NCBI GenBank assembly: GCA_045127535.1
Contig: JBGVQN010000001.1
Location: 1 to 64,000, forward strand
DNA: 64,000 nucleotides
DNA from: UBA2942 sp045127535
GTDB lineage: Bacteria; Bacillota; Clostridia; Lachnospirales; Lachnospiraceae
Direction of reading: 5' to 3'
In this document: in pieces, positions 52,377-60,671 of the stretch
Layout: each line of letters opens with the position of its first letter
How positions within the stretch are numbered: the stretch's first letter is position 1
The notes under the pieces: generated by a model
The model's database searches: none
Told to the model about the DNA's origin: nothing
Seen by the model: the letters and a program-made list of their open reading frames with translations, nothing else
Position numbers and translations under genes: made by a program

Positions 52377-54359
52377 TTATTTTACAGCTGCATCCGGGTA
52401 CAGCTGGGCAGCTTCGGCGGCTTGTTTGAGGACGGCGGCATCTGTGTATACGTCTCCTAAGCGAAATTGCAGTTCGCCGCTTTGTCTTACGCCGAAGAAA
52501 TCGCCAGGCCCCCGCAGTTTTAAATCTTCGGAGGCAATATGGAAGCCGTCGTTGGACTGGTTTAAAATGTCTAAGCGTTTTTTGCTTTCTTTGGATCCGG
52601 AGGTGTTGATCAGGATGCAGTAAGACTGGCTGCTGCCTCTGCCTACCCGGCCTCTTAGCTGATGGAGCTGTGCCAGGCCGAAACGCTGGGCATCTTCTAT
52701 CAGGATAACTGTGGCATTGGCTACGTCAATGCCTACCTCAATTACTGTAGTAGACACCAGTATTTGAATGTCTCCTTTGCCAAAATCGGACATGACCTGG
52801 TCTTTTTGAGCTTGCTTCATTTTTCCATGGAGGACACCGATGTGCACAGAAGGTGGGAAGATGGAGGACAGCTTTTCTGCATAATCTCCTACATTTTCTC
52901 CTTCCATCACCTCGCTTTCTTCTACCATAGGGCAGATCACGTAAGCCTGATGACCAGCTGCGATTTCCTTTTGGATGAATTTATAGGCGGTATTGCGGTA
53001 GGATATCCCTACAGCACAGGTCTTAATAGGCAGTCGTCTGGCCGGTTTTTCATCAATAATAGACATATCCAGGTCACCATACAATATAATTGCCAGGGAA
53101 CGTGGAATAGGAGTAGCACTCATGACCAATACATGAGGTATCAGTCCTTTCTGACTCAAAGCCTCTCTCTGTTTTACACCAAACCGATGCTGTTCATCTG
53201 TAATAACCAGTGCCAGGTCTGCATAAGTGACCTTTTCCTGAATCAAGGCATGTGTGCCAATAATAATATCTATTTCATGGGCTGCAATCTGCCTGTAAAG
53301 CTCTCTCTTTTTGGCAGCAGTCATACTGCCTGTTAACAATGCCACTCGCAGGGGAATGCCCTGTTCTGCAAAAAGGCGGCATATATTTTCATAATGCTGT
53401 CCTGCAAGCACTGCAGTAGGTGCCATCATCACAGCCTGATAACCGCACAGAGCTGTCAGATACATGGCCAATATGGCTACAATGGTTTTCCCGGAGCCTA
53501 CATCTCCCTGCACCATACGGTTCATAATCCCATCACCAGTCATATCCTGTACGATTTCCTCCCAGGTACGCAGCTGGGCACCTGTAAGATCGTAAGGCAG
53601 CTTTTCTATAAATTGCTCCACCTCATAATGAGGCACGATGGCAAAATGATTTTTCAGTCTGGTAACTTCCTCCTTCATCTTGCGTACACCGATGATAAAC
53701 CGGTAAAATTCCTCAAATACTAGTCTGGTACGTGCCTTTTGAAATTCTTCCTGATTGCCTGGAAAATGAATCTGACGAACTGCTGCATCATAAGCCATCA
53801 GGTCATATTGATGCAGCAGCTCTGGTGAAAAGGTTTCCGGCAGCTGCCCCATAGACTCCAGTGCCTGTCCTACTGCTTTGGAAATGGTCTTATTCCCAAG
53901 GCCTGCAGTAAGACCGTAGACTGGATGGAGATAGCCTAACTGCTTCCGATAATTCTCTTCCAGAAAGATCTCCGGCTGCTCCATAGATCGTTTTTCCCCG
54001 CTGCCTTTGAACCTGCCTCTTAGCACCACACGCATGCCTTTACGAAAGGTACTGCACAAATAAGGCATACGAAACCACTTTGCGTGCAGTATCTGTCCGT
54101 TGATATCTGCAAATTTGCCTGTAGTAATCTGCAATTTTCCCCCACGGTTTAACTTCATAGGTTCCCAGACCACTGCCAGCACAGTACCTTCATCGGTCTC
54201 AGCCAGATCAGCCAGAGCTGCCGGTTCTTCATATACATCATATACCCTGGGGTAATACTGCAGCAATTCTCCTACTGTATAAATATTCAGCCGGTGAAAA
54301 AGGACTGCTGTTTTCTCCCCAATACCTTTTATCTGCTCAATTGGGCTTGTATCATCCAT
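52377..54359 (-). CDS. recG: ATP-dependent DNA helicase RecG
   Basis: Branch-migration helicase acting on stalled forks. About 660 residues: wedge OB domain near the start, motif I MVQGDVGSGKTIVAI, motif II VITDEQHRFGV, motif III VMSATPIPRSLA, motif VI QLRGRVGRGSSQSYCIL. The start at ATG 54359 (MDDTSPIEQIKGIGEKTA) fits the family; an upstream TTG adds six residues. Neither has a good ribosome binding site. The last residues and stop abut repeat copy 6. Confidence 0.95.
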   Translation of the reverse strand: MDDTSPIEQIKGIGEKTAVLFHRLNIYTVGELLQYYPRVYDVYEEPAALADLAETDEGTVLAVVWEPMKLNRGGKLQITTGKFADINGQILHAKWFRMPYLCSTFRKGMRVVLRGRFKGSGEKRSMEQPEIFLEENYRKQLGYLHPVYGLTAGLGNKTISKAVGQALESMGQLPETFSPELLHQYDLMAYDAAVRQIHFPGNQEEFQKARTRLVFEEFYRFIIGVRKMKEEVTRLKNHFAIVPHYEVEQFIEKLPYDLTGAQLRTWEEIVQDMTGDGIMNRMVQGDVGSGKTIVAILAMYLTALCGYQAVMMAPTAVLAGQHYENICRLFAEQGIPLRVALLTGSMTAAKKRELYRQIAAHEIDIIIGTHALIQEKVTYADLALVITDEQHRFGVKQREALSQKGLIPHVLVMSATPIPRSLAIILYGDLDMSIIDEKPARRLPIKTCAVGISYRNTAYKFIQKEIAAGHQAYVICPMVEESEVMEGENVGDYAEKLSSIFPPSVHIGVLHGKMKQAQKDQVMSDFGKGDIQILVSTTVIEVGIDVANATVILIEDAQRFGLAQLHQLRGRVGRGSSQSYCILINTSGSKESKKRLDILNQSNDGFHIASEDLKLRGPGDFFGVRQSGELQFRLGDVYTDAAVLKQAAEAAQLYPDAAVK

Positions 54360-54426
54360 ATGTGAAAAAGCTGCCAAAATGTATTACATTCTGACAGCAT
54401 ACTCCTCATTCATTTTATTCTTTATA

Positions 54427-54496
54427 TAAGCAATTGTGAAACACCTTACAGATACTTCCCAAAACTGATACGAAATACAGTTTTACGATTGCTTAT
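54427..54496. repeat. Minimal 70-bp copy of the palindromic element (copy 7) with 11-bp target duplication
   Basis: TAAGCAATTGTGAAACACC, then CTTACAGATACTTCCC, then AAACTGATACGAAATACAG and the tip TTTTACGATTGCTTAT. It is flanked by perfect TATTCTTTATA at 54416-54426 and 54497-54507. All internal stems are missing. Confidence 0.8.
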
Positions 54497-54507
54497 TATT
54501 CTTTATA

Positions 54508-54562
54508 GGTAATTGCAGAACACATACACAAATGCTCTTGCATATGTATTTTGCAAATGCCT
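54508..54562. repeat. Second short element next to copy 7
   Basis: GGTAATTGCAGAACACATACA to TTTTGCAAATGCCT, 55 bp with the family tips, starting right after the target duplication of copy 7 and ending just before the fakA stop codon. A clear target duplication on its right side is not visible. Confidence 0.45.
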
Positions 54563-54564
54563 GT

Positions 54565-56247
54565 TTATTCTACAGATACAATATAATAGTAAATCGGCTG
54601 CCCACCATTGTTCAGCTCTACGTCCATATGAGGATACTTTTCACCAAGCTTCTCACCCAATGCTTCTGCTTCCTCTTCCGTCACGTCTTTTCCGTAGTAT
54701 ACACTGATCAATGTAGTGTCCTCATCTACCATCTTCTCAATAGAAGTGAGCACTGCTGGCTCTACTGCAGTATCCACTGCCAGCATGCCATGGTCACCAA
54801 TACCCATAATATTACCTTCATGGATATCCATATCGTCAATCACGGTATTGCGCACAGCATAAGTAATCTGGGCAGTTTTGACCAGCTGCATCTCTTCCTT
54901 CATGGTCTCTTCATTTTCCTCTGGAGTGCTTTCCGGTGAGAAGTTTAAGATGGCGGTAATGCCCTGGGGTACGCTCTTACTTGGAATGACAATGATATTC
55001 TTGTCATCAGTCAGGTACTTTGCCTGCTCGGCTGCCAGAATAATATTCTTATTGTTAGGGTAAATAAATATGTTCTTGGCAGGAACTCTGTGGATGGCTT
55101 CCAACATATCCTCTGTACTTGGATTCATGGTCTGACCACCTTCGATCAGGTAATCTACACCCAGACCGGTAAAGATCTCGGAAAGTCCCTCTCCTACAGA
55201 TACAGCAATAAAGCCATATTCCTTGTCAGGCTCTGCTGGTGGAAGAGGTGCTTCCTCCTTTTGCTGTGCAGCAACCTTTTCAGCGTCCTTGATCAGCTTT
55301 TCCTGATGTTCCTCTCTCATGTTGTCGATCTTCATCTTGGTCAGAGAACCATAGGAAAGTCCCTTCTGGATCGCCAGACCTGGATCATTGGTATGCACAT
55401 GGATCTTGACGATATCATCATCAGATACACATACAATAGAATCACCAATAGACTCTAAGAATGCCTTTAACTCAGACTCATTGTACTCTGCCTTACCTTC
55501 TTCTAACATGATAATAAACTCTGTACAGTAGCCAAACTTAATATCAGCAGTCTCTAATTCACTGCCTGCAGCAGCTGCTGCAGCTGCAGATGCACTGCCG
55601 GTGCTTTCAAAGGAAGTCACATCGATTTCCTTGCCCATAAAGGCATCTACTGCACCCTTTACCACCTGCATCAGACCCTGTCCGCCGGAATCCACTACTC
55701 CAGCCTGCTTTAATACAGGAAGCATATCCGGTGTCTTGCTTAACACCTCATCACCATAAGCGATGATCTCCTGCATCATTTCTTCTAACTCCATATCAGT
55801 CTGAGCCAGCTCAGAAGCCTTATCTGCCATTCCCTTGGCCACAGTCAGAATGGTACCTTCCTTTGGCTTCATAACCGCCTTATAAGCTGTCTCCGTTGCA
55901 CGTACGAAAGCTGCTGCTAAAGTTACTGTATCAATTTCTGTAACCTTTTTGATTTCTTTTGTGAAGCCTCTGAACAGCTGAGACAGGATTACACCTGAAT
56001 TTCCTCTGGCACCTCTGAGAGAACCGGAAGAAATGGCTTTGGCCAAAGTTTCCATGGTTGGACTTTCCAGGGCACTAACCTCTTTTGCAGCAGAAAGAAT
56101 GGTCAGGGTCATATTTGTACCTGTATCGCCATCTGGTACAGGAAATACATTCAAATCGTTGATCCACTCTTTATTGACTTCCAAATTCTTTGCACCAGCC
56201 AGAAACATCTTCTTCAGCAGTGCAGCATCTATTGTACTCGTTGACAC
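54565..56247 (-). CDS. fakA: DegV-partner fatty acid kinase, FakA/YloV family
   Basis: 560 residues. N-terminal DAK2-like kinase domain with NVFPVPDGDTGTNMTLT and SSGSLRGARGNSGVILSQLFRG, a middle region and a C-terminal domain (NNGGQPIYYYIVSVE). With a DegV-type lipid carrier such proteins phosphorylate exogenous fatty acids. It starts at GTG with AGGAGG 8 nt upstream. Gene order asp23-fakA-recG is conserved in Firmicutes. Confidence 0.9.
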   Translation of the reverse strand: MSTSTIDAALLKKMFLAGAKNLEVNKEWINDLNVFPVPDGDTGTNMTLTILSAAKEVSALESPTMETLAKAISSGSLRGARGNSGVILSQLFRGFTKEIKKVTEIDTVTLAAAFVRATETAYKAVMKPKEGTILTVAKGMADKASELAQTDMELEEMMQEIIAYGDEVLSKTPDMLPVLKQAGVVDSGGQGLMQVVKGAVDAFMGKEIDVTSFESTGSASAAAAAAAGSELETADIKFGYCTEFIIMLEEGKAEYNESELKAFLESIGDSIVCVSDDDIVKIHVHTNDPGLAIQKGLSYGSLTKMKIDNMREEHQEKLIKDAEKVAAQQKEEAPLPPAEPDKEYGFIAVSVGEGLSEIFTGLGVDYLIEGGQTMNPSTEDMLEAIHRVPAKNIFIYPNNKNIILAAEQAKYLTDDKNIIVIPSKSVPQGITAILNFSPESTPEENEETMKEEMQLVKTAQITYAVRNTVIDDMDIHEGNIMGIGDHGMLAVDTAVEPAVLTSIEKMVDEDTTLISVYYGKDVTEEEAEALGEKLGEKYPHMDVELNNGGQPIYYYIVSVE

Positions 56248-56335
56248 TTTTTTGTCCTCCTTACAGCATCCTTATCCTTCTGGGTCCAGTGAAGCCTGCA
56301 GCCTGTGGGATAAATGCCTCACTCCCCATTTCCTA

Positions 56336-56692
56336 TTAATCGATGACTCTTACACCATCTACGTATACGTTGATTTCCTCCACCTCTAAACCAGTGAATT
56401 CTTCCAAACGGTACTTCACATTCTCCATCAGATTTTCTGACACAGCCTGAATACTGACACCGTAAGCAACAATCACATGAAAACCAACTCTGATTTTATT
56501 ATCCACAATTTCCAGATTTACACCATGGGTCAGACTTTCTTTCTTTAAAATCTTTACCAGTCCATCCTTCATGCTGACAGCTGCCATACCTACAATTCCA
56601 AAACACTCTACTACAACAGAGCCAGCAAACATGGCAATGACTTCCTTGTCAATTGTAATAGCGCCTAACTGGTTATTGATCTGTCCTTTCAT
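56336..56692 (-). CDS. Asp23/Gls24 family protein
   Basis: 118 residues: ITIDKEVIAMFAGSVVVECFGIVGMA, GVNLEIVDNKIRVGFHVIVAYGVSIQAVSENLMENVKYRLEEFTGLEVEEINVYVDGVRV. The family is implicated in envelope stress and membrane association in Firmicutes. ATG at 56692 is 5 nt after GGAGG. Adjacent to fakA as in other Firmicutes. Confidence 0.93.
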   Translation of the reverse strand: MKGQINNQLGAITIDKEVIAMFAGSVVVECFGIVGMAAVSMKDGLVKILKKESLTHGVNLEIVDNKIRVGFHVIVAYGVSIQAVSENLMENVKYRLEEFTGLEVEEINVYVDGVRVID

Positions 56693-56847
56693 ATATTCCT
56701 CCATTCTGCCCTGCAGAACCCCTTTCTGCACCGGTCTTACAAAATCAACCTGACTGCACAGACGAAAGGGAACACATCGGCCGTCAATCAATATCAGAAC
56801 ATTCTATATAACAAGAATCTTCCATGCACTGACGCATAGATATTGTT

Positions 56848-56876
56848 ATTATACCCTATTTCTCCCTAAAATGGAA
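56848..56876 (-). promoter_or_regulatory. Predicted promoter for asp23-fakA
   Basis: Minus strand TTCCAT (56871-56876), 17-nt spacer, TATAAT (56848-56853) preceded by GGG. The -35 is weak. Confidence 0.45.
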
Positions 56877-56917
56877 TATCTATTTCAATTATTTTACATA
56901 TTTGTCTCTGTCAAGTA

Positions 56918-58479
56918 ATCGTTGGCAACCTTTCTTTGTATACAGTATGCCTTAATATCCCGCCATTGCTAAAAGTTTCTTCCTGTCACCTCGGATCGCT
57001 CCGTCCAGACCTGCCAAATGGCCTGTTATGGGATATGCGTATCCCTTTCCATCTTTTCTTGGTGCCTTGGCTGCCATTAGGATCTGTTCCTGAATTTCTT
57101 CTATCTTTTCTTCTTCAAATACCTCTCTTTTCTGCTTCTCTGTCACTTCGTTCAGTCTGCCGCTGCATTTTCTTACCAGTATCTTTGTCAGATGATTTCC
57201 ACCCTGCGTACTCCAACTCGTATGATTGTGTTTCATCCTTTTGGCTATTATACTCCATATATGATTTTCCATTGTTCCCATTGCGCGGTATTCCAGACCC
57301 TTTGGACTCTCTGGCAGGTCTATCCCCTGTTTCTGATAAGGCAATAGCCCCCTCCGGTTGTTCTTAAAATAGCGTATCAGATCCTCCACCTTTTTTGCTT
57401 CTTCTTCCGGCAGACTGTTATGATACAACTCCAGATACCGGAACATCTCATCAATTTCTCCTGCATCCAGCAATTCCCGGATATCCACAGCGGCTTTCTT
57501 GTCCGGTATGTTTTCTCTTATGGCTTTGTATTTATGGAACGGGTCTAACTGGAAATGCGTATTCTTATCTTTGACTCCTTTTATCCAGGACGAGCCATCT
57601 GCATTCAGTATACGTACTTCGGTTTCATCCAGGTTATATTTTTCTGCAATAACTGCCTCCCTGTACTCCTGAAATTCTTTTGCCTTTGCAAAACCTGCTG
57701 CGACCACTATTCCATCCAGTCTGTAACTGTCTTTGCCTGTCTTTTCCCAGCCGTCGTATGCTATCCCAACTTTTATTTCTGCATGCTTCTGACCGGTTCT
57801 TTTTCGGTCTTCTCCCTGCAGGTTTACAAAGACTCCATCTGCTTCTTCAAACAATACAGGAGCTTCTTCTGTACCTCTCAGCTTACCTGTTTGATAATCC
57901 TTTACAAGCTCTGTTTCTTCTTTGCAGACTTTTTCTCCCAATGACTGGATTACATTCCACACACCCATGGTGCTGATACTCTGACCGGTCATGGACGATA
58001 TTTTCTTTGCACACTCACGATAGGACATTTCTGTAATTCCTGACACGATCTGTTCTGCCAGATTCGCAGAAATCAGACCTGTATTTTCCAACTGGAGTGC
58101 CTCATCCAGAAGATAGGCATACTTTTTTGTGTGATCCTCACTTCTGACTTTATAGATATTTCTTCGATATGTTACCTCTCCGTAGATGGTTTTTATGGTG
58201 GTCTTGCGCAGTCCTTTGTTTCGGTATATTTTGGTATCTCTGCTAACCATTAACGAACGGTCATAGCTTTCCAGAACCTCTTTTGTGATATCTCTTCCTA
58301 TCTCGCAGATTTTCTGAAAAATATTTTTCTCTAACTCCTTGAAAGTAATGCAGTTTTCCTTTATTATAGTATTCATCATACAGACTCCTTACGTTTTTTT
58401 CTTGTCAACCTAATCATAAGGCATTTCTGTATGATTGGGAAGAGGTTTCGGCTTCTTCCCTTTTTTGTTTGCCAACGAT
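56918..58479. mobile_element. ISLre2-family insertion sequence (1562 bp)
   Basis: Ends share the imperfect terminal inverted repeat ATCGTTGGCAAC (56918-56929) and, at the other end, TTGCCAACGAT (58469-58479). A single transposase gene fills the interior. The flanks GTCAAGTA and AATTATAC do not match, so no target duplication remains; the element lies at the border between conserved chromosome and plasmid-like genes. Confidence 0.8.
56952..58379 (-). CDS. ISLre2-family transposase (UPF0236)
   Basis: 475 residues, full length for the family. Recognisable parts: KTIYGEVTYRRNIYK, VLFEEADGVFVNLQGEDR, AEIKVGIAYDGWE, NADGSSWIKGV, FQLDPFHKYKAIREN, and near the end GTMENHIWSIIAKRMKHNHTSWSTQGG. AAGGAG 5 nt before the ATG. 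Appears intact. Confidence 0.92.
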   Translation of the reverse strand: MMNTIIKENCITFKELEKNIFQKICEIGRDITKEVLESYDRSLMVSRDTKIYRNKGLRKTTIKTIYGEVTYRRNIYKVRSEDHTKKYAYLLDEALQLENTGLISANLAEQIVSGITEMSYRECAKKISSMTGQSISTMGVWNVIQSLGEKVCKEETELVKDYQTGKLRGTEEAPVLFEEADGVFVNLQGEDRKRTGQKHAEIKVGIAYDGWEKTGKDSYRLDGIVVAAGFAKAKEFQEYREAVIAEKYNLDETEVRILNADGSSWIKGVKDKNTHFQLDPFHKYKAIRENIPDKKAAVDIRELLDAGEIDEMFRYLELYHNSLPEEEAKKVEDLIRYFKNNRRGLLPYQKQGIDLPESPKGLEYRAMGTMENHIWSIIAKRMKHNHTSWSTQGGNHLTKILVRKCSGRLNEVTEKQKREVFEEEKIEEIQEQILMAAKAPRKDGKGYAYPITGHLAGLDGAIRGDRKKLLAMAGY

Positions 58480-58503
58480 AATTATACTATGAGCAGAATA
58501 AGA

Positions 58504-58536
58504 TGTAACTGATCAGCCAGGGGCTGAACGGTTACA
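58504..58536. promoter_or_regulatory. Palindrome upstream of the ParM-like gene
   Basis: TGTAAC-TGAT-CAGCC-AGG-GGCTG-AACG-GTTACA, a 33-nt hairpin or operator 33 bp before the start codon. Candidate binding site for the ParR-like protein. Confidence 0.5.
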
Positions 58537-58568
58537 ATAAGATTAAGCCGTGAGGCAGGAGGTAATGT

Positions 58569-59489
58569 ATGTATTTGGAAGAACAGAAGATTTTATTATG
58601 TGGCATTGACCATGGTTTTTCTACTATGAAAACCGCTCATTTTGTATTCGAAAATGGAGTGAAGGAACTGGGAGGAGAAGCTTCACTTCTAACCAACACT
58701 ATGAAAATAGATGGGAAATATTTCAAGGTTGGTGAAGGAAGGCTTCCCCTGAAGGATACCAAGGTGGAGAATGAGGATTACTTCTTATTAACTCTGGCAG
58801 CCATTGCGAAGGAAATGGACTATTACGGATTAACTGATGCGGAGATTTGCATTGCAGCCGGATTACCATTTACAAGGTTTGGACAGGAAAAGGCAGAATT
58901 CAAGGAGTATCTGAATCCGGGCAGTATGGAATTTCAGTACAACGGCAGGGATTATCATATCACCTGCAGGGAGGTTTTTCTGTATCCACAGTGTTATGCG
59001 GCGGTAGCTGACCGACTGGGAAAGCTGCCTGCAGAGCTTCTGATCGTGGATATCGGAAGTAAGACGGTGGATATAATCCATACAAGAAAACATGTGCCTG
59101 TGGAAAGTGACTGTATCACCATTCCATCAGCACTGATCCAATGTATGGCAAATATCAACAATGTTGTTTACAGAAAGACTAACCGGACACTGACCGAGGA
59201 GCAGATACAGCAGGTAATGATATATGGGAATGCACCATATTCGGATAAGATGGTTCAGATTGTGAAAGAAGAACTGGAGGTATTTGCAAAGGGAATGGAA
59301 GCAACTCTTAAGGAGCATGGTTTTGATCCGGAGATGACACCGGTTGTGTATGTGGGTGGCGGTGCAACTGTGATGAAACGTTTTGGCTCCGTCTTTGGAA
59401 GACACATCATGCACATTGAAGATGTCAAGGCAAATGCCATTGGATACGAGTATCTGGCACACCAGCAGTTGAAACGTAAGCTGCAGTAG
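58569..59489 (+). CDS. ParM/StbA-like plasmid segregation actin
   Basis: 306-residue actin-fold ATPase: phosphate-1 loop CGIDHGFSTMKT, phosphate-2 LLIVDIGSKTVDIIHT and adenosine motif VVYVGGGATVMKRFG. Such proteins form filaments pushing plasmid copies apart. AGGAGG upstream. Followed by the small DNA-binding partner 19 nt later. Confidence 0.85.
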   Translation: MYLEEQKILLCGIDHGFSTMKTAHFVFENGVKELGGEASLLTNTMKIDGKYFKVGEGRLPLKDTKVENEDYFLLTLAAIAKEMDYYGLTDAEICIAAGLPFTRFGQEKAEFKEYLNPGSMEFQYNGRDYHITCREVFLYPQCYAAVADRLGKLPAELLIVDIGSKTVDIIHTRKHVPVESDCITIPSALIQCMANINNVVYRKTNRTLTEEQIQQVMIYGNAPYSDKMVQIVKEELEVFAKGMEATLKEHGFDPEMTPVVYVGGGATVMKRFGSVFGRHIMHIEDVKANAIGYEYLAHQQLKRKLQ

Positions 59490-59508
59490 GTACCGGAAGG
59501 GAGGCAGT

Positions 59509-59967
59509 ATGGCGATTGATGACAGTGTGACAGTCAGTTTCCGTTTGAATCTAAAGAGGGAAGAAGATAGGGAAATCCAAAGATTTCTTTCAGGAGAAGC
59601 TATGAAACTCTGTTTCGGAGATAAGAGCAAGTTTATCAAAAGTGCGTTGATAAGGGAAATTCAGAGAATAAAACGGGAAGAGAATGAAAATCGGATTGTT
59701 TGTGAAATGAATACCCAGAGGACTGTACTTCAGAGTTCTATGTCTGAGGAAGCAGACCGGATTATTGATGCGGTGAAGCTGATTGTCAAAATGGAAGCGG
59801 AAAGACTTGTAGGAGCACAGATTGCTAAGGAAAAGCAGAAAGTTTCTGAAATGTCAGAATTAACGCAAAAAGAGAATAAGGAACCTGATCCATGTTTTGG
59901 AGAGGTTCCGGAAAGTTCCGGTGAAGATGTGTCAGAAGATGTAATGGCTTTTCTGGAAAATTTGTAA
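59509..59967 (+). CDS. ParR-like partner of the segregation actin
   Basis: 152 residues. The N-terminus DDSVTVSFRLNLKREEDREIQRFL and SKFIKSALIREIQRIK look like a ribbon-helix-helix DNA-binding fold; the C-terminal part is acidic and probably flexible, as in ParR proteins whose tail contacts ParM. Assignment rests on position and fold pattern. Confidence 0.6.
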   Translation: MAIDDSVTVSFRLNLKREEDREIQRFLSGEAMKLCFGDKSKFIKSALIREIQRIKREENENRIVCEMNTQRTVLQSSMSEEADRIIDAVKLIVKMEAERLVGAQIAKEKQKVSEMSELTQKENKEPDPCFGEVPESSGEDVSEDVMAFLENL

Positions 59968-59997
59968 CAGACAGGTTGTGAGCATTTTATATACATG

Positions 59998-60106
59998 GTA
60001 TTACAAAGATTTTAGACAGTAATACCATGTGTAATACAGGTTATTAAGTTGTAATACCAGCGGTAGTACAGGTATTTTTCTGTAATGCGGAGCGTATTAC
60101 AGAAAA
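59998..60106. repeat. GTAATAC iteron array with terminal hairpin
   Basis: GTAATAC or its complement occurs at 59998, 60019, 60031, 60051 and 60094, with variants GTAGTAC at 60063 and GTAATGC at 60082. The last two are arms of a hairpin TTTTCTGTAAT / ATTACAGAAAA (60076-60106). It follows the ParMR-like genes, so it may be their centromere (parC) or a replication origin; the hairpin may also terminate the operon. Confidence 0.65.
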
Positions 60107-60137
60107 TTGCCCCGCAGGGGCATATATACAGAGGGTC

Positions 60138-60200
60138 TTAGGGGGATTTCTCATCCCCCTAACCAGATTTTGTAAAACGCATGGCGTTTTACGTATCTGG
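60138..60200. other. Putative origin of transfer (oriT)
   Basis: Two adjoining hairpins: TTAGGGGGAT / ATCCCCCTAA (60138-60162) and CCAGAT..GTAAAACGC-ATG-GCGTTTTAC..ATCTGG (60163-60200). The arrangement of an inverted repeat beside TATCTGGCAAA just upstream of mobC and a MOBP relaxase gene is typical of an oriT, with nicking likely near that sequence. Proposed from context. The rest of 59968-60323 has no gene. Confidence 0.55.
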
Positions 60201-60323
60201 CAAATTCTCTACACACAGGTTTTGAAATTTGGACAGTTGAAGGAAACTGCTAATGACAGATAAAGAAAAAAACATAACAGGACAGCCCCTCGGCTGAACT
60301 GTTCAAAGAAACGAAGGAAGGGA

Positions 60324-60671
60324 TTGCTTATAGGACGAAGAGGACAATTGATTGAACCAAGGAAGAATTTTACCATCCGTTTGTCGGATGAGGAACGGGA
60401 GCAGGCAGAGTATGATGCAAAAGCCAACAACATGAAATTATCAGATTATGTAAGATACCTGATTCTTCATGGTGGCAGGGTGGATATAACACTTGCTCAT
60501 GACAGACGGAATCTGATAAGTCAGATTTCCGGTCTTTGTAACAATTACAACCAGATGACAAGAACTGCCAATGGGTGTGGTTATGTACTTGACGGTACCA
60601 TGAGGATGGGAAATCAGCTGCTTGAACAGATAAAAGAATTACTACAGGAGGTGGTGAACGGATGGCAATAA
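60324..60671 (+). CDS. MobC-family relaxosome accessory protein
   Basis: 115 residues with ribbon-helix-helix start RKNFTIRLSDEEREQAEYDAKANNMKLSDYVRYLIL and the family tail DRRNLISQISGLCNNYNQMTRTANG. It would bind oriT and recruit the relaxase. Apparent TTG start with AAGGAAGGG upstream. Overlaps the relaxase start by 10 nt. Confidence 0.88.
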   Translation: MLIGRRGQLIEPRKNFTIRLSDEEREQAEYDAKANNMKLSDYVRYLILHGGRVDITLAHDRRNLISQISGLCNNYNQMTRTANGCGYVLDGTMRMGNQLLEQIKELLQEVVNGWQ

